Shown in pieces: positions 37,284 to 49,600 of a DNA stretch of 64,000 bases (position 1 is its first letter; the number at the start of each line of letters is the position of its first letter). Position numbers and translations under genes: made by a program. Source of the stretch: a virus; IMG/VR virus record IMGVR_UViG_3300025128_000015, positions 124,001 to 188,000 of that record. The stretch is one strand, 5' to 3'. Below the pieces are notes generated by a model. The model was not told where the DNA came from, did no database searches, and saw nothing but the letters and a program-made list of their open reading frames with translations.

Positions 37284-39563
37284 ATGTCATCAAATGATGA
37301 GATGAGATCGAAGTTTGCTGCCCTTGTTAGAACACCAGGATCAAACGTTCATCCAAGTGACCACAACAATTTGCCACCGGCAGACTATGGAGCCGCCAGT
37401 GATTTGTTTAAACGCGCAGAACAAACAGCTCATATATTACGCGAGCCTTCACATTTACATTCTGGAAAGAAAGAATATTCTGCCTATGTATCGCGTGTCA
37501 TAACAAACAAGTCAAAGTCACAAGACAACTATGTTCCTGGTTCAAATAATGCTGAAAAAGCACAAGAAGGTGATATATTTAATGTTGGTACGGAAATGCC
37601 AAATTATCATATTTCTGTTTTTATACCAGATATACATTCCTCATTATATGGATATAACTTACCAGCAGGACAGTTCCTTCCTGACCTTTATGAAGATGCA
37701 TTAGTTATTTGCATCCCAGAAAGCAAAGAAGTAACAAAGACTTATGGAATTCCAAATGTCGGAGATGAGATAATAATATACTATGATCCGCTAGAAGAAA
37801 ACTCCTTAGCTTTATATAGAAGGAAGAAAGCAGCAGGCATTGATCTTAGACCAGCACTTGATAAGAATAAGGGAAACGCGACTCCAATATCTCGCACCAA
37901 CATGAGAAACGCAAAATCATTCACATCTTTAACTGTTGTTGAGGGATATACATATCCAGAATCAGAAGATGATATGATTGTTGGGCTAACAAAATTTGTT
38001 AAAAAATCGCCATCGTCATGGCTAAAAACATGCGCACAAAATAATAATTGGGCTGCTTATCTTGTGAGTGAAACACCTCACTCTCCAGAACAAAAATCGA
38101 CGATCGTTGAAGCAGGTGAAATTAAAGTAAAACAAATGTTTGAGCCTCGTATATTCAATAATTCAAAAGCTAAAGAAGCAAACGCATCTGCAGATAATAA
38201 GTTGTTCGGTATTGTATTAAACGATGGTGCACCAAATTTAAAATTAATGTGGAAAGAATTTGAAAAGCAAGGATGTTCTACTCATTATGGTATCGATCAT
38301 TATGGTCGTGTACATGAATTTATTGATCCTAATATGACTGCTTATCATGCAACAGCTCCTTCATGTCCAGGAAATAATCTTTTAACAATAGGGATTAGTA
38401 CATGTCAATTTGGATTTAAATATGAGCACGCTTTCAATAATAACGATATCAGTAAAAGACTCAAAGCGCCATTTTTGAACCTGCTTAGAGGTAAAAATCT
38501 ATTTGTTGGAAATCCGGATTATGTTGGTTTACCTAATAATATAATGGCAAGATCATCGGTAGGGCTTTCTAACGATACATATTTATTAAGCAGTAAAGAA
38601 GGTATGGAAAGTTGTTGGATGTTGACAAGGTGTTTATCAGATAAGTTTAGTATTCCACTCGACGCCCCGGCCATTGTAAAATATATGAGAGCAAATTCTA
38701 GCTTGCCTCAGTTTAAAGAAACATCTCGTACTCCTTATGTATACAATTTCAATGATTTATCAACAAGCATAAAGGGCAATATATTGTGCGGTTACGACGG
38801 TTTAATACAATACCCTGGCATTAGGTCTCGTTCGTGGATAACTGCCGGCAGATCGCACGGAGCGGCAGCTACAGAGTATTATATGTATTGTAGGATGCTT
38901 AACTTTACTCCGGATGATGCATATTACGCGACTCTAGGTACTTTGGTTCTTCCTGGTACAACACCTAATTCAAAAATACGCGCTTCTGCTTTTATTGATG
39001 TGGGAAGCTATTTAAACAAATTTGGTTCTTTGTTTGCAACTAAATCATATGTACCGAATCCATTGGAGGCTAGAGATTTGCTTATTGGTGCCGGCAAAAA
39101 AGTTTTTAATGTGGCAGATGCTTTTAGAAGACAGCTTCTATTAGAAAACATACAAGAAGAAGAGTCGGGAGGTCCTGAAGGATCTATTGGCATTAACTTT
39201 GCTGCTACGGCTGGATACCAAATAGAAGACGCATGGAAACAATTTTTGAATGAAAAAGAAGGCTATTTAAATACCAATCTTACAATAGAACATGGTTTAC
39301 TTATTGTAGAGTCCGCTCGAAAAAAAGTCTTCGAAGAAATTCGACAAATTAATACGTCGATGTCAGAAGAAAAATATTCAGAATATTCTACTCCTTTTGG
39401 AAAATATTTAACAAGGACAGCTGTCAATATGTTTCATGTTTCAGCTGTTGAATTAGCAGCGTTCGGAACTCCCGATACAATAACGTTGGCGAACAAACAA
39501 GAATTTAATAATAAATTTTTTGAAAAATATAAAATTTCATTTAAAGAAATACTAGATTTATAG
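37284..39563 (+). CDS. Baseplate/tail protein with peptidoglycan amidase domain
   Basis: The 759-aa protein has an N-terminal region about 100-185 that looks like an OB-type baseplate domain (YHISVFIPDIHSSLYGY, PNVGDEIIIYYDP). An N-acetylmuramoyl-L-alanine amidase (PGRP/amidase_2) domain follows from residue 306 (KLFGIVLNDGAPNLKLMWKE, STHYGIDHYGRVHEFID, AYHATAPSCPGNNL), with the expected zinc His residues. A C-terminal structural part of about 350 residues completes it. It probably sits at the tail tip and cuts the cell wall during entry, as T4 gp5 does with a lysozyme. AGAGGAG precedes the ATG. Confidence 0.82.
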   Translation: MSSNDEMRSKFAALVRTPGSNVHPSDHNNLPPADYGAASDLFKRAEQTAHILREPSHLHSGKKEYSAYVSRVITNKSKSQDNYVPGSNNAEKAQEGDIFNVGTEMPNYHISVFIPDIHSSLYGYNLPAGQFLPDLYEDALVICIPESKEVTKTYGIPNVGDEIIIYYDPLEENSLALYRRKKAAGIDLRPALDKNKGNATPISRTNMRNAKSFTSLTVVEGYTYPESEDDMIVGLTKFVKKSPSSWLKTCAQNNNWAAYLVSETPHSPEQKSTIVEAGEIKVKQMFEPRIFNNSKAKEANASADNKLFGIVLNDGAPNLKLMWKEFEKQGCSTHYGIDHYGRVHEFIDPNMTAYHATAPSCPGNNLLTIGISTCQFGFKYEHAFNNNDISKRLKAPFLNLLRGKNLFVGNPDYVGLPNNIMARSSVGLSNDTYLLSSKEGMESCWMLTRCLSDKFSIPLDAPAIVKYMRANSSLPQFKETSRTPYVYNFNDLSTSIKGNILCGYDGLIQYPGIRSRSWITAGRSHGAAATEYYMYCRMLNFTPDDAYYATLGTLVLPGTTPNSKIRASAFIDVGSYLNKFGSLFATKSYVPNPLEARDLLIGAGKKVFNVADAFRRQLLLENIQEEESGGPEGSIGINFAATAGYQIEDAWKQFLNEKEGYLNTNLTIEHGLLIVESARKKVFEEIRQINTSMSEEKYSEYSTPFGKYLTRTAVNMFHVSAVELAAFGTPDTITLANKQEFNNKFFEKYKISFKEILDL

Positions 39564-39591
39564 AATAATTACAAAGTTATAGAGAAAGAAT

Positions 39592-40593
39592 ATGCCGGTC
39601 GGTCAAAAAAAGAAAGACGTAAATTTTAATTTCTGTGAAACAGACAAGAAAGTTGTAGAGAAATTTTCTACTTCTGATATGGCGAAATATCGCGGATTTA
39701 AAAATGAACAATGTTATGAAGGATACTGTGATTATCTTCGTGCACCAAGTGAACATGTCATTAGTCATGATAATAATCAATTTATTGTCCTCGGCCGGGA
39801 CCGCGTTGGACCTAGAGATACTGGTTATGGAGGAAAAGGACACACGCAATCTGGCAAGATCGATATTGTTGTAGGATTACTTGGACCTTATGCTGAAGAT
39901 TTTCATTGTGATAAAGCTGGAAATCGATTGGAGGTAGATCCTAACTTTGTGGATTCACCAATAAAGAACGAAGCAACAAAGATGTTCCCCGTTGCAGATT
40001 CAGCGAGGATTTATTTAAGCCAAAAAACAAACATTGATGAAGCTTTTGGTTTGAAGAAAACTGGATTAGAGTCTGGCGCGCCTAGTCTTGATCCTAGATC
40101 CGGAATTGGTATTAAAGCAGACACGATTAGAGTTATAGGAAAAGAAGGTGTCAGTATCCGCACTTCTCCTATGGGAGTATATAATTCTCTAGGAGGATTA
40201 ATAGAGTCAGTAAAAGGTATCGACTTAATTGCTGGCGATATAACTAAAGAATTAGAGCCAATGGTCAAAGGACATAAGATTATTGAAGCTTTTGAAAAAC
40301 TGACAGACAATCTAGATAAGTTATCTGGAGTTGTAGCTGGAATGGCTCAAGACCAAATGAAGCTTAATTTTAAACTTATGAACCATACTCACAAAGTTCC
40401 AATTGGTTCTGGATTTTTAATAGCCATACCATCTATACCTCTCTCGTCCGGATGTGCCCAAGCACAAAAAGATTTAATCAACACTATCGAAAAAATAACA
40501 AAGTGGAAAATGAATATTAACGGGTGGTTGAAGAACTATACGAGCCGGGATAAACCAGGCTACATTAACAGTAAATTTAACAACGTAAACTAA
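39592..40593 (+). CDS. Baseplate-module protein, possibly spike/hub
   Basis: The 333-aa protein is rich in Gly and beta turns (NQFIVLGRDRVGPRDTGYGG then KGHTQSGKIDIVVG). It has two helical segments near the C-terminus and a final HTHKVP element (about 266-271) of the type found in baseplate spike and Vgr/gp5-like proteins. Position between the amidase protein and the giant protein supports the baseplate. No direct family match. Confidence 0.55.
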   Translation: MPVGQKKKDVNFNFCETDKKVVEKFSTSDMAKYRGFKNEQCYEGYCDYLRAPSEHVISHDNNQFIVLGRDRVGPRDTGYGGKGHTQSGKIDIVVGLLGPYAEDFHCDKAGNRLEVDPNFVDSPIKNEATKMFPVADSARIYLSQKTNIDEAFGLKKTGLESGAPSLDPRSGIGIKADTIRVIGKEGVSIRTSPMGVYNSLGGLIESVKGIDLIAGDITKELEPMVKGHKIIEAFEKLTDNLDKLSGVVAGMAQDQMKLNFKLMNHTHKVPIGSGFLIAIPSIPLSSGCAQAQKDLINTIEKITKWKMNINGWLKNYTSRDKPGYINSKFNNVN

Positions 40594-40608
40594 TTAAAGT
40601 TATCTAAA

Positions 40609-43600
40609 ATGGCAAACCAAAAAAAATATGAAGTTAGTACCTTATTTAGGGTAACAGAAAGTTCGGCTAAACTAGCGCAAGACGATGACGTCAACTGGCC
40701 AGGCGTTCCATTCCGTGCTTTCCAGTTGGCTGTCGAAGTAAATAATCCAGTTTATGATCCGGGAACTTACGCGGTCTTAACAAACTTAGACGGAGCCATC
40801 AGAGATTATCTCCTCCCCGGTGCCGTCGTAAAATTTATATCAAATATAGCAACAGTAGATCTGGCTGGAAATCTAAGAATTGATGAAGAATATGTTCTTG
40901 TTAGATTAATTTATGCACGATCAGCAGAAGAGCATATTGTTGCTGGTACAGGAGAGGTTGTATATCCTGAAATACAAACTGGAAAACAAGGATTTGACGA
41001 ATTCGCATTCGTAAACGATTATGTTGGGTTAATAAAAAGAAAATATTTAGAAAGCTTTATTATGGATCCATCCTCGATCTATAACGAACTACAGAAGGCT
41101 GTTCAAAAAGAAGAGACAGCTAAAAAGATATCTAAGGTTTTGCTTGAAAAGCCGACCTATACACTAAAAAATCTTAAAGGCTTTTGGTGGCTTCCAATTA
41201 CAAAAGAACAAAAACATAGAAACAAATCTGCTTTTAATAGAAATAATTTAGTGAGCCAGTTTCCAGAACAAGGAATTGTTTGGGATTCGACTAAGACGTA
41301 CAAAGTAAAAATAATGGAGTACGCAACTTATAATGACGACACAGCTGCTTGCGGCGATAGTCCTTCCTCTAGGTGCCCTCTGGCACTTGTCGCTGTTATT
41401 GATGCTGATAATCCACATAATTTTGCACATAACTGGGCCAACACTGATGATCAGTCAACTCACTTACCGCAAGAAGGAAATGCTGGAGATAAAGTTACTC
41501 CATATGCTAAGTGGGGTTACGTACATTACTCATTTTTAAAAGCGGCCATCGATGCGACAGGGGATTTAGATATCCCCAATGATCCTCCTGCTTCATCACC
41601 AACAACTCCTTCTTCCGATCCAAACTCGCCTCCAGACGTTGGAACCGTAGAATCAGCTAGTGATTTTATAAGAGATGAAAAAAAATGTAAATATTTTGTA
41701 AATATAAGAGCAAGATATAAAGGAACTATTGAGCAGTTAAAAAACGATAATCAATTTAACGTAGCTGTAAAGATGGAAGCTTTTTCTAAGTTGTTGCAAA
41801 ATTACAGCAAAATTGCAGCTTTCGATCGATTTGTTTGGATGAATAAAGGCTCAGGAAGTACTTTATATGGTGAAAAAGAAAAGAAAATTTTAAATCAGAC
41901 TTATTCTAAGATTCAAATCGTCGATACAAAGAAAGTTGGATCTAATGGAGAATATATTATATCCATTTCTGTCCCTGCCGCTTTGTTTGATCAAATCCCT
42001 GATGGGCCATCTTTAAAACCTTATGTCTCACAAAACGCTTCTGATAAAAGATGCACATTGTTTATTAAGAAAGAGGGTGCCTCGTTTGAAGATATTATCA
42101 CTAGTGGTAAAGATCCCGGAAATTATATTACTTTAAGATTTTCTTTGAGTGATGTTGAAGAGTTGGGAGATACATTTGTTAATGTTTTCCATAGAAGATA
42201 CGTTTCAGAATATAAAAAGTATGTTGATCTTCTTTATGCTGATTTTCAAATGGAATCAGATTATTTACTAAGATTTATAAGTGGACTTAGAAAGTTAGCC
42301 AAAGATAATAATTTAGATATTATTTCTTCGCCTACAAAACACGCTCATTTCGATATTATATTTGATCAAAACTTTCTTATTAAAGATGTAATCTATAATA
42401 AAAGCACTCCATTCGAAGGTGAATATTATCAATTTAAAGTTGGTGCTGAAGGATTTAAATCTAAAAATAATAATAAGTCAACAAATAAATTGATTCATGA
42501 TTTATGCAGTTCATCAGCTCTTAACGATTCATCTCGACCCAAACCAGAAGGATCAAATGCAGAAAAAGCATCAATAGCAGCAGATACAAGAACACGCTTT
42601 CTTAATCATATGCAAATTTTGCACCGAACCTGGTCTCGGCCACCTTCAAGCGAGTGTTTAGCAAGATATTCAGGCAAAGACACATTCGACGCAGTTCCTA
42701 TTGTATTTAACAACAATGATTTCTTTAATCAATTTTACAATAATCCAAAACCTAAAGTAAAGATGAAGACAAAGCCTTCTACTCCAAGAAGCAATGAAAA
42801 CTTTACAGAGATCGCGACTTTCCGTGTTGGACCAAAATCTCCTGCTGATCGAGCAAAAGAAGATCGATCTATTAATGCGATGGTGCAGAGAGAAGGAAAA
42901 GAATTAAAGAAGACTAGTGGTTCAATATTCTCTGAAGAAACTAACAAATATGTTGGAGACCTTGTTAAATCAAAAAGTGTCTTTACAATGATCTTGAGGT
43001 CGGAAACATTTTTTGGACCAAAAGGATTATATCAGCAACTCCTGAACAAAACAAATTTAAATGTTTGGCTTAAAAGTGTTTTAGAGTGTGCTGGATATGA
43101 TTTAAAAGGCGATGACATGTTTGAGGTCTTGTGTAATATTGTTCTTAAAAATCTTCCGTGGGATAAAATCAGAGATGAAGTATTGATGAATCTTAACGAA
43201 GCAACCGGTGAAGTGACCGACTGGACAACAAAAGCGCTTGAAGATATCTATGCAGAAATGTCGACTGAAGACTTTGATTTAAATAAGGCTACAGCCGGCT
43301 TAGGCGACGTTCTTCGCTTTGCAGATCCAAAATGGTACCCTGGGTTCGATCAGACAACAAAACTCGCTAATTCACTGAATGTGGGCAATACACCTGTTTC
43401 AACTCCCGAATCAGGACAAACACTTGGCGGTTCTGCTCCACCACTTAAATGCGATGATTTAGATGATGATTTGGTATTATCTATGATACCAGGCGCCGCC
43501 TTGGATTCAAATGCAACAGAAGACAACGTACCATATTTAGCCACACCGAATGATGCCGCGGCCAATTCAAAAGTATATTCTTCAGGAGATGCAGTATACA

Positions 43601-46600
43601 AATGGAAAGTATTTTTAAATTACAAACTCAGTACAGCGCCCTCTTATGTTGTAACAGAAACAATAAAATATGCTTTTACAGAAGAAGAATTTGTTAAAAA
43701 TGGCTCTTCTTTCAATGAGAAAACAAAATTAGCTACACAAGAATATACTCGACAATATCGATGGTCTGTTTTCGAATCCGGAACAAAAGACGCGCTAGGT
43801 ATACAAGGAATTGTTTCGCTAGAAGCTTTCCGAGAAGCCACAAAGTGGTGGGCATTAACGCCTAGAGCAGAACGCGACAAGTATGTTTCAAATATCGTTC
43901 CTGGCACGATTGAATCAACTAGTAGGATAACAGTTGACAACTTAGAAAAATTGTTAGGAGAGATGCCGATTAAATTTGCTGTATCTCCAGCAACAGTGAC
44001 ACAGCTTTTTAACAATCACTATCTTGTTATTAAGAGAATTATTTCACAGCGAGAAATATCTGGTACACCAACAATCACTGGAATGGTTACTTTATCCTTA
44101 GCTTCTAAATCTAGTATGATACCATCAGTCAATTCATCAAATATTATCATGGCCGAGTTGATGATGGCACCGGTCGCCAATGCACAAGAAGCAATATATT
44201 CAAAAATAAATGATTTCGTTGGAGTTCTTAAACCAAATTTAGAAGACGCCTTAAACCGATTCGGCATTGTTGATTATTCTATTGAAGAACTTACAGAAAG
44301 CGAATCGATGAATCCAACAGATTTTGATCAAATGGTAGAGGACACCAATCAAGAAACTGGAGAAATAGTACAATATCAGTCGTTTTTATCACAACCTCAA
44401 GTACCAACCGACTTTCAAAGTTTTAAAACTCAATTAGATGGATATATTTCTGCTGGAGCTTTCTCTAAAGAAGGTCAAATTAGACTTGTTAATAATTTAG
44501 TAAACAATTATAACTTAGAAATATCAGCTTTAGTAACTGCGCATTGTAATCCTGAATTTCTGTGTAAGCACTTAGAAAAATATATATTAGATTTGATGGC
44601 GTTTTTTGATACTGGTGATTTATCAAAAATTGGATTGGGTAAAGTATCTGACTTCTTTAAGAACTTCAATATTGAAGATTTCTTGGGCAACATAGGAAAA
44701 TTGTGGGTTGCTGCTATTTTAAAACAAATAGATCAATCTCTTTTGATGTCGTTTAAATGGTTAGCTAGATATATTCAATTAAATTGTGAGCTTATGATGT
44801 CTGAGGCTGGTAAAGCTATCATGGAAGAGGTAAACAAATTAGATGATGGATTCGCTAAAGATGCATCAAAATTTGGTCTGGGTCTCTTTAATTTAGATAC
44901 GGAACCAGATCCTGAAGAGGCGGAAAATATAATACAGATTGTATTCCCGGCCCAAGCGATCGGGGATCCCTCTGTTGACGAAAATGATTATGAGTTTCAA
45001 GGAGTTGACAAATTTAGAGTTGATGACGACAAATACGATAAAATTGATGTTAATAAAACAAAAATGTTGAGAGAAGCAAGAAAGTTTATTGAAATCATTA
45101 CGCCAAAAGATAAACAAGTTATTGAACAGGCACTTCAAGAAATTCAATCCTTCTTATATAGAATACTTTTAAGTCATAGTTCTAAAAAACTAGTTGCTCT
45201 CTTTTCTGGTAATGCAAATTCTGCATTGCTTGAAGAAATGTTACTTCTCATACAAAATAAATACCCCTCTTTAAACAAGGTTTTAGATTCAGTTTCGGCA
45301 ATTAATTCTTTCTTTAACTTTGTTGGAGCGTCTGTTGATTTAGAATTATTTATAAACTCGGTTGTATCTAGAAAAATTATAGAAGATTCTTGTGAAATCA
45401 AAGAACTATCTGAAGACTTGCAAGTTTTATCTTCAAAAGCAATTCTAGCTTTAGAGGAACAAAATAGAATTAGAAATCAATACATATCTAAAATAGCTGA
45501 TATGGCTATTGATAATGGCGCCCTGTCTGGAGTGCCAAATACTCTTAGCGTTGATCACGATCTTGTCGCATATCCGGATAGTATTCCATTTTTAGATAAT
45601 GCTATGGCCACTGCAAGAGATACTATTATGGATTCTATAGAAGAATCATACCGCTCCGACATCCGAAATATCAGATCAATATTTATGAAATTTGATATTT
45701 CTTTGAAAAATGAAGAAACTGGAGATGTCTTTGATGGATTTAGTGAACTAGCTGGTAGTCTTGCTGCAAATGGAGACTCTGCCGCCGATGTGTTCGATTC
45801 TTATTTGAATGCTTTGGCTGATTATACAAAAGGTGATAGTGAAGTCGTTCAGTTTGGGAACGATAACTATAAAATAGAGATGGGATTTGAAGAAGAACTT
45901 TATCCAGAATTACAAGATTCTCTTCGTGGTAAGAAAGAATTCTTCATAGATAGAGTATATAAAATCGCAGCAGTCAATGGACCTAATTCACCAAATGAAC
46001 AGAGATTAGACATATTTCCGTTTTTAGATTATCTTCCAGAAGAATTTGAAAAATTCTATAATTCTTTCATTGAGCCAAAAGAAAACAATGCAGGAATTGC
46101 TGTTAAACCAAATGCTAATTTTGCATTTGTTATGGGAATCAACACTCAAAACACATTACAGATGAATGAGTATGAATCCGGCTTGGCGACAATAAATTAT
46201 GATACTTATGTTGTTTTGGATCCATTTAAAAATCATGCGACAATGACGTCTGTTGTAGCCAATACTGCCGATGGAAAATACACCACTGCAGTTATTAATA
46301 ACGAAAATGTTATGTTTTCGTGGCAATCCGGAATGTATACTAATCCTGCAGAACTGTTTGGAACAGCAAAGGTAAAAACGTTTACATACGGTGATCCTTG
46401 TTCACTAGATGATCTTACAATACCATATGAAGTATTTGAAGAGATTAATTTTAAAAACCAATCAGATGATGCATTTCCAGAAATTAAAGATCCGCTACTT
46501 GGTAATATAGCAGAAAATCTTCCTTTAGATTTGAAAGATTTTGATTCATTTACAAATACGCTTCCGCAAGCAAGAATGTTTTCGAAATATGTAATGAACA

Positions 46601-49600
46601 TATTTTACAAGAATATTTTTGAACAAAAAAGAGGTGTATACGCTTCAATGCCGGATAACCTAGCGGAGAAAGCAGAAAAGGTCAGATCAATTTTAGAAAC
46701 TTATGTGTTCCCAAGAGTGACTAATAATATAATTCGTTCATTTGGAGAATACACTTCGAACTCTAGATATTTTAATACAAAAGAAGTCTATAAATTAACA
46801 GAAACTTTGTGCGACCCATCGAAAATACCTTTTGATTTAATTGATTTAGGTAAGATCAAAGATGATCTTCTCAAAAGATATACTCAACATCGCAAGAAGC
46901 TTTTAATAGACGAACAAACAACAGAAAATTATGACGCACCCTCAAACGGCGCATTCGAATTGGCTATGATGGAGGGAGCCGTAAGGTTAATTATTAGAAC
47001 ATACTTGGCTGAACTTCTTCTTAGGGCCGTCTTTCTATTCGATAGATATATATTCGCAGAAATTATGGACAATGAAATGTTCAAAGAGTTGTTTGCAAAA
47101 CAGTTCTTAGCTGGACTACAAACGTATATTGGAAATCAAGATCCTGAAATCTTTAGAGCTATGTTTTTGACTGAGTGTCGCTACATTGTTAAGACAACTT
47201 GGGATTCCACACCTTCAAACTTAAAAAAATATACAAAAAAACAAGTTTTGAATGATGAGACAACGATGATTAAGCATCTTGTTACGTTGGAAATAAATGA
47301 CATCGGCGCCAAAATAAATTCCTTGTTTAGTTTGGATAATGAAAAAATTAAACCTCTTAAGGAAATCTTCTTTGATGATCTAAAATTTGGATTCTTAAGA
47401 AACTCTGGTATTAGTTACGGCACAGATACAACACCAACAAGCTACTTTATGTTTGATTACTCAAATATATACAATGCAAAGGTTCCCGATCCAATTGCTA
47501 AGATGTCCAAAAAAGATCAAATGACAATTGACCAAGCATCAAAACAAGGATTTGCTGAGCTACAAGAAGATTCAATATACTTTGATGTCAACGGTAATGA
47601 AATTAGCTATGAGGGACTGCCAGACGGAATATTCCCAGAAGGAATCAGTACAGAGTTTAAACTTGGATTTGGCGATTTTGTTATCGAGCCATATGTCAGA
47701 TTGGTCGATTGGGAAGTTGGCGAGAAAGAAAATATTGATGCTGAGTCTCCAAATATGAGCTTTCCCTTAACAATGTTTGATGAATCTTTTGGCGAAGGCG
47801 GACAGATAGAAAAAGATTTTGGAATTACCGGATACGTAAGAGAAGATAAATATAGGGGAATATTAGCCCTCAGAGATTTACAAGATTTTGCAATTGATTT
47901 AATGGATCATTTAGTTGTACACGATCAAATAAATCAAGAAGAGAATCCCAATCAAGCGGGAAGTTCTTTACAAAATTTTGGAAAACACGAGCTGCCTTTA
48001 TCTACCTTCTATAAAGAATTAAAGTGGGGAATTAGGCTCAATCTAATAATACCTGCAGATCCTTACTCTGGAGAAAACAAGCCTTTTGCTAAATTAGAAG
48101 AAGTGTTTAATTCGTTTTTTAGCTCCTCGCCTTTTGAAAATCGTTGGGTACCGGGAATCCATAAATCATATCGTATTTGGCGCCAACCCAAAGATGTAAA
48201 AGGAAAGCCAAGTGGTAAAAAAGTGCCATATTTCGTTATACCTCTAACATACGAAGAGGTTGAGGCCAATCAAGCCGGCGAAGGAAACGGATTAATAGGC
48301 TTTGCAACAAATTTATATAATCAGAGTTTCAAAAAATTAGCAGCTATTAAGCCAAAAGATTACGACTTACAGCTAGCAAGATACATTAAATATCCATCTG
48401 ACGAAGACGTATATAAAATTAAATTTAATATGGGGTACCGCGATGAAGCTTACGAATTATTTGAGGAAGGTACGACTGCTGGAGAAATTTTACCGATATT
48501 AATCCACAGTGAAGATGGCACTTCTATATCGCAAAAGAAATATTATGAAGGACCAAGCTCTGTAGAGAGAGAATTAATAAAGCATTACCATGGAAAGGAT
48601 ATACTTGAGGATGGCTCTATAGAACAAAAATATTTAGATCTTACGAGTGATATATCTTATGAACAAGCCTTATATGATGATTCCGGCGGTGATGGAAATT
48701 TTGCTGCTATAAAAAACATCGATAAAATCCGACAAGATGTTGAAATCACCTATAAATCATTGCTTACAACAAAATACGCCAGAAACCAATTCGCTCAATG
48801 GATGGGGATTGGTGTAGAATTAGATGAAGAGCCCTACACTAGAACACAAACAAAGATTAATAAAATTGAAAGGGACACCACAAGACCAGACTACCACCCT
48901 TTAAAAACACCAGAATTAGTTGGACGGCCAGATTTTAATGCAAAGTTTATAATTGACTATGCCTCAAATGATGATCTTTATCCCCATGGCGCTATTAATG
49001 ATATTGGTTGTAAGAAAACTGGCTATAATATGTATCAAAAAATATTTGCTGGCAATGGCACTGGGTATCTTTCATATATAGACAACCTTGAGACTATGTA
49101 TCAGGCACCGGCCGATGATGGAATTGGTGGAGGCTACGGCAGTATAGAATATGAAGATAATGGAAAATATGATTCTCCACCTCTTTATGATACAAATTTT
49201 AGAAATATGTCAATATACAAAATGACACGTTGCCAAAAGTCGCCTTCTTGGAAGCAAGTCGGCGCCGTGTATCCAAATGGAGAACAGATTAAAACAATAT
49301 CTGAACCAAAAACGCTTAATACTACACAAACTCTCTCTCCTCTTAAAATATCAATCAATGACATCTTTCCAGCAGAAAAATATCACTGGAGTCAAGTGGT
49401 CACAGATAATCAAGAAACTTTTGTAAACTCAGTCTTGAGTGCTCTCGGCAGTTTTAATTATAGCTCTGTTGCAATAGATGAGTGTATAGATTTACATCTA
49501 CCTGGTTTTGATCCAGATAAACCGTTTGATTCAAAGCAAGAATATGAATCATGGAAGCAAAATAATGAACAAAATATTACAAACTTTTTTGAATGTGTCA

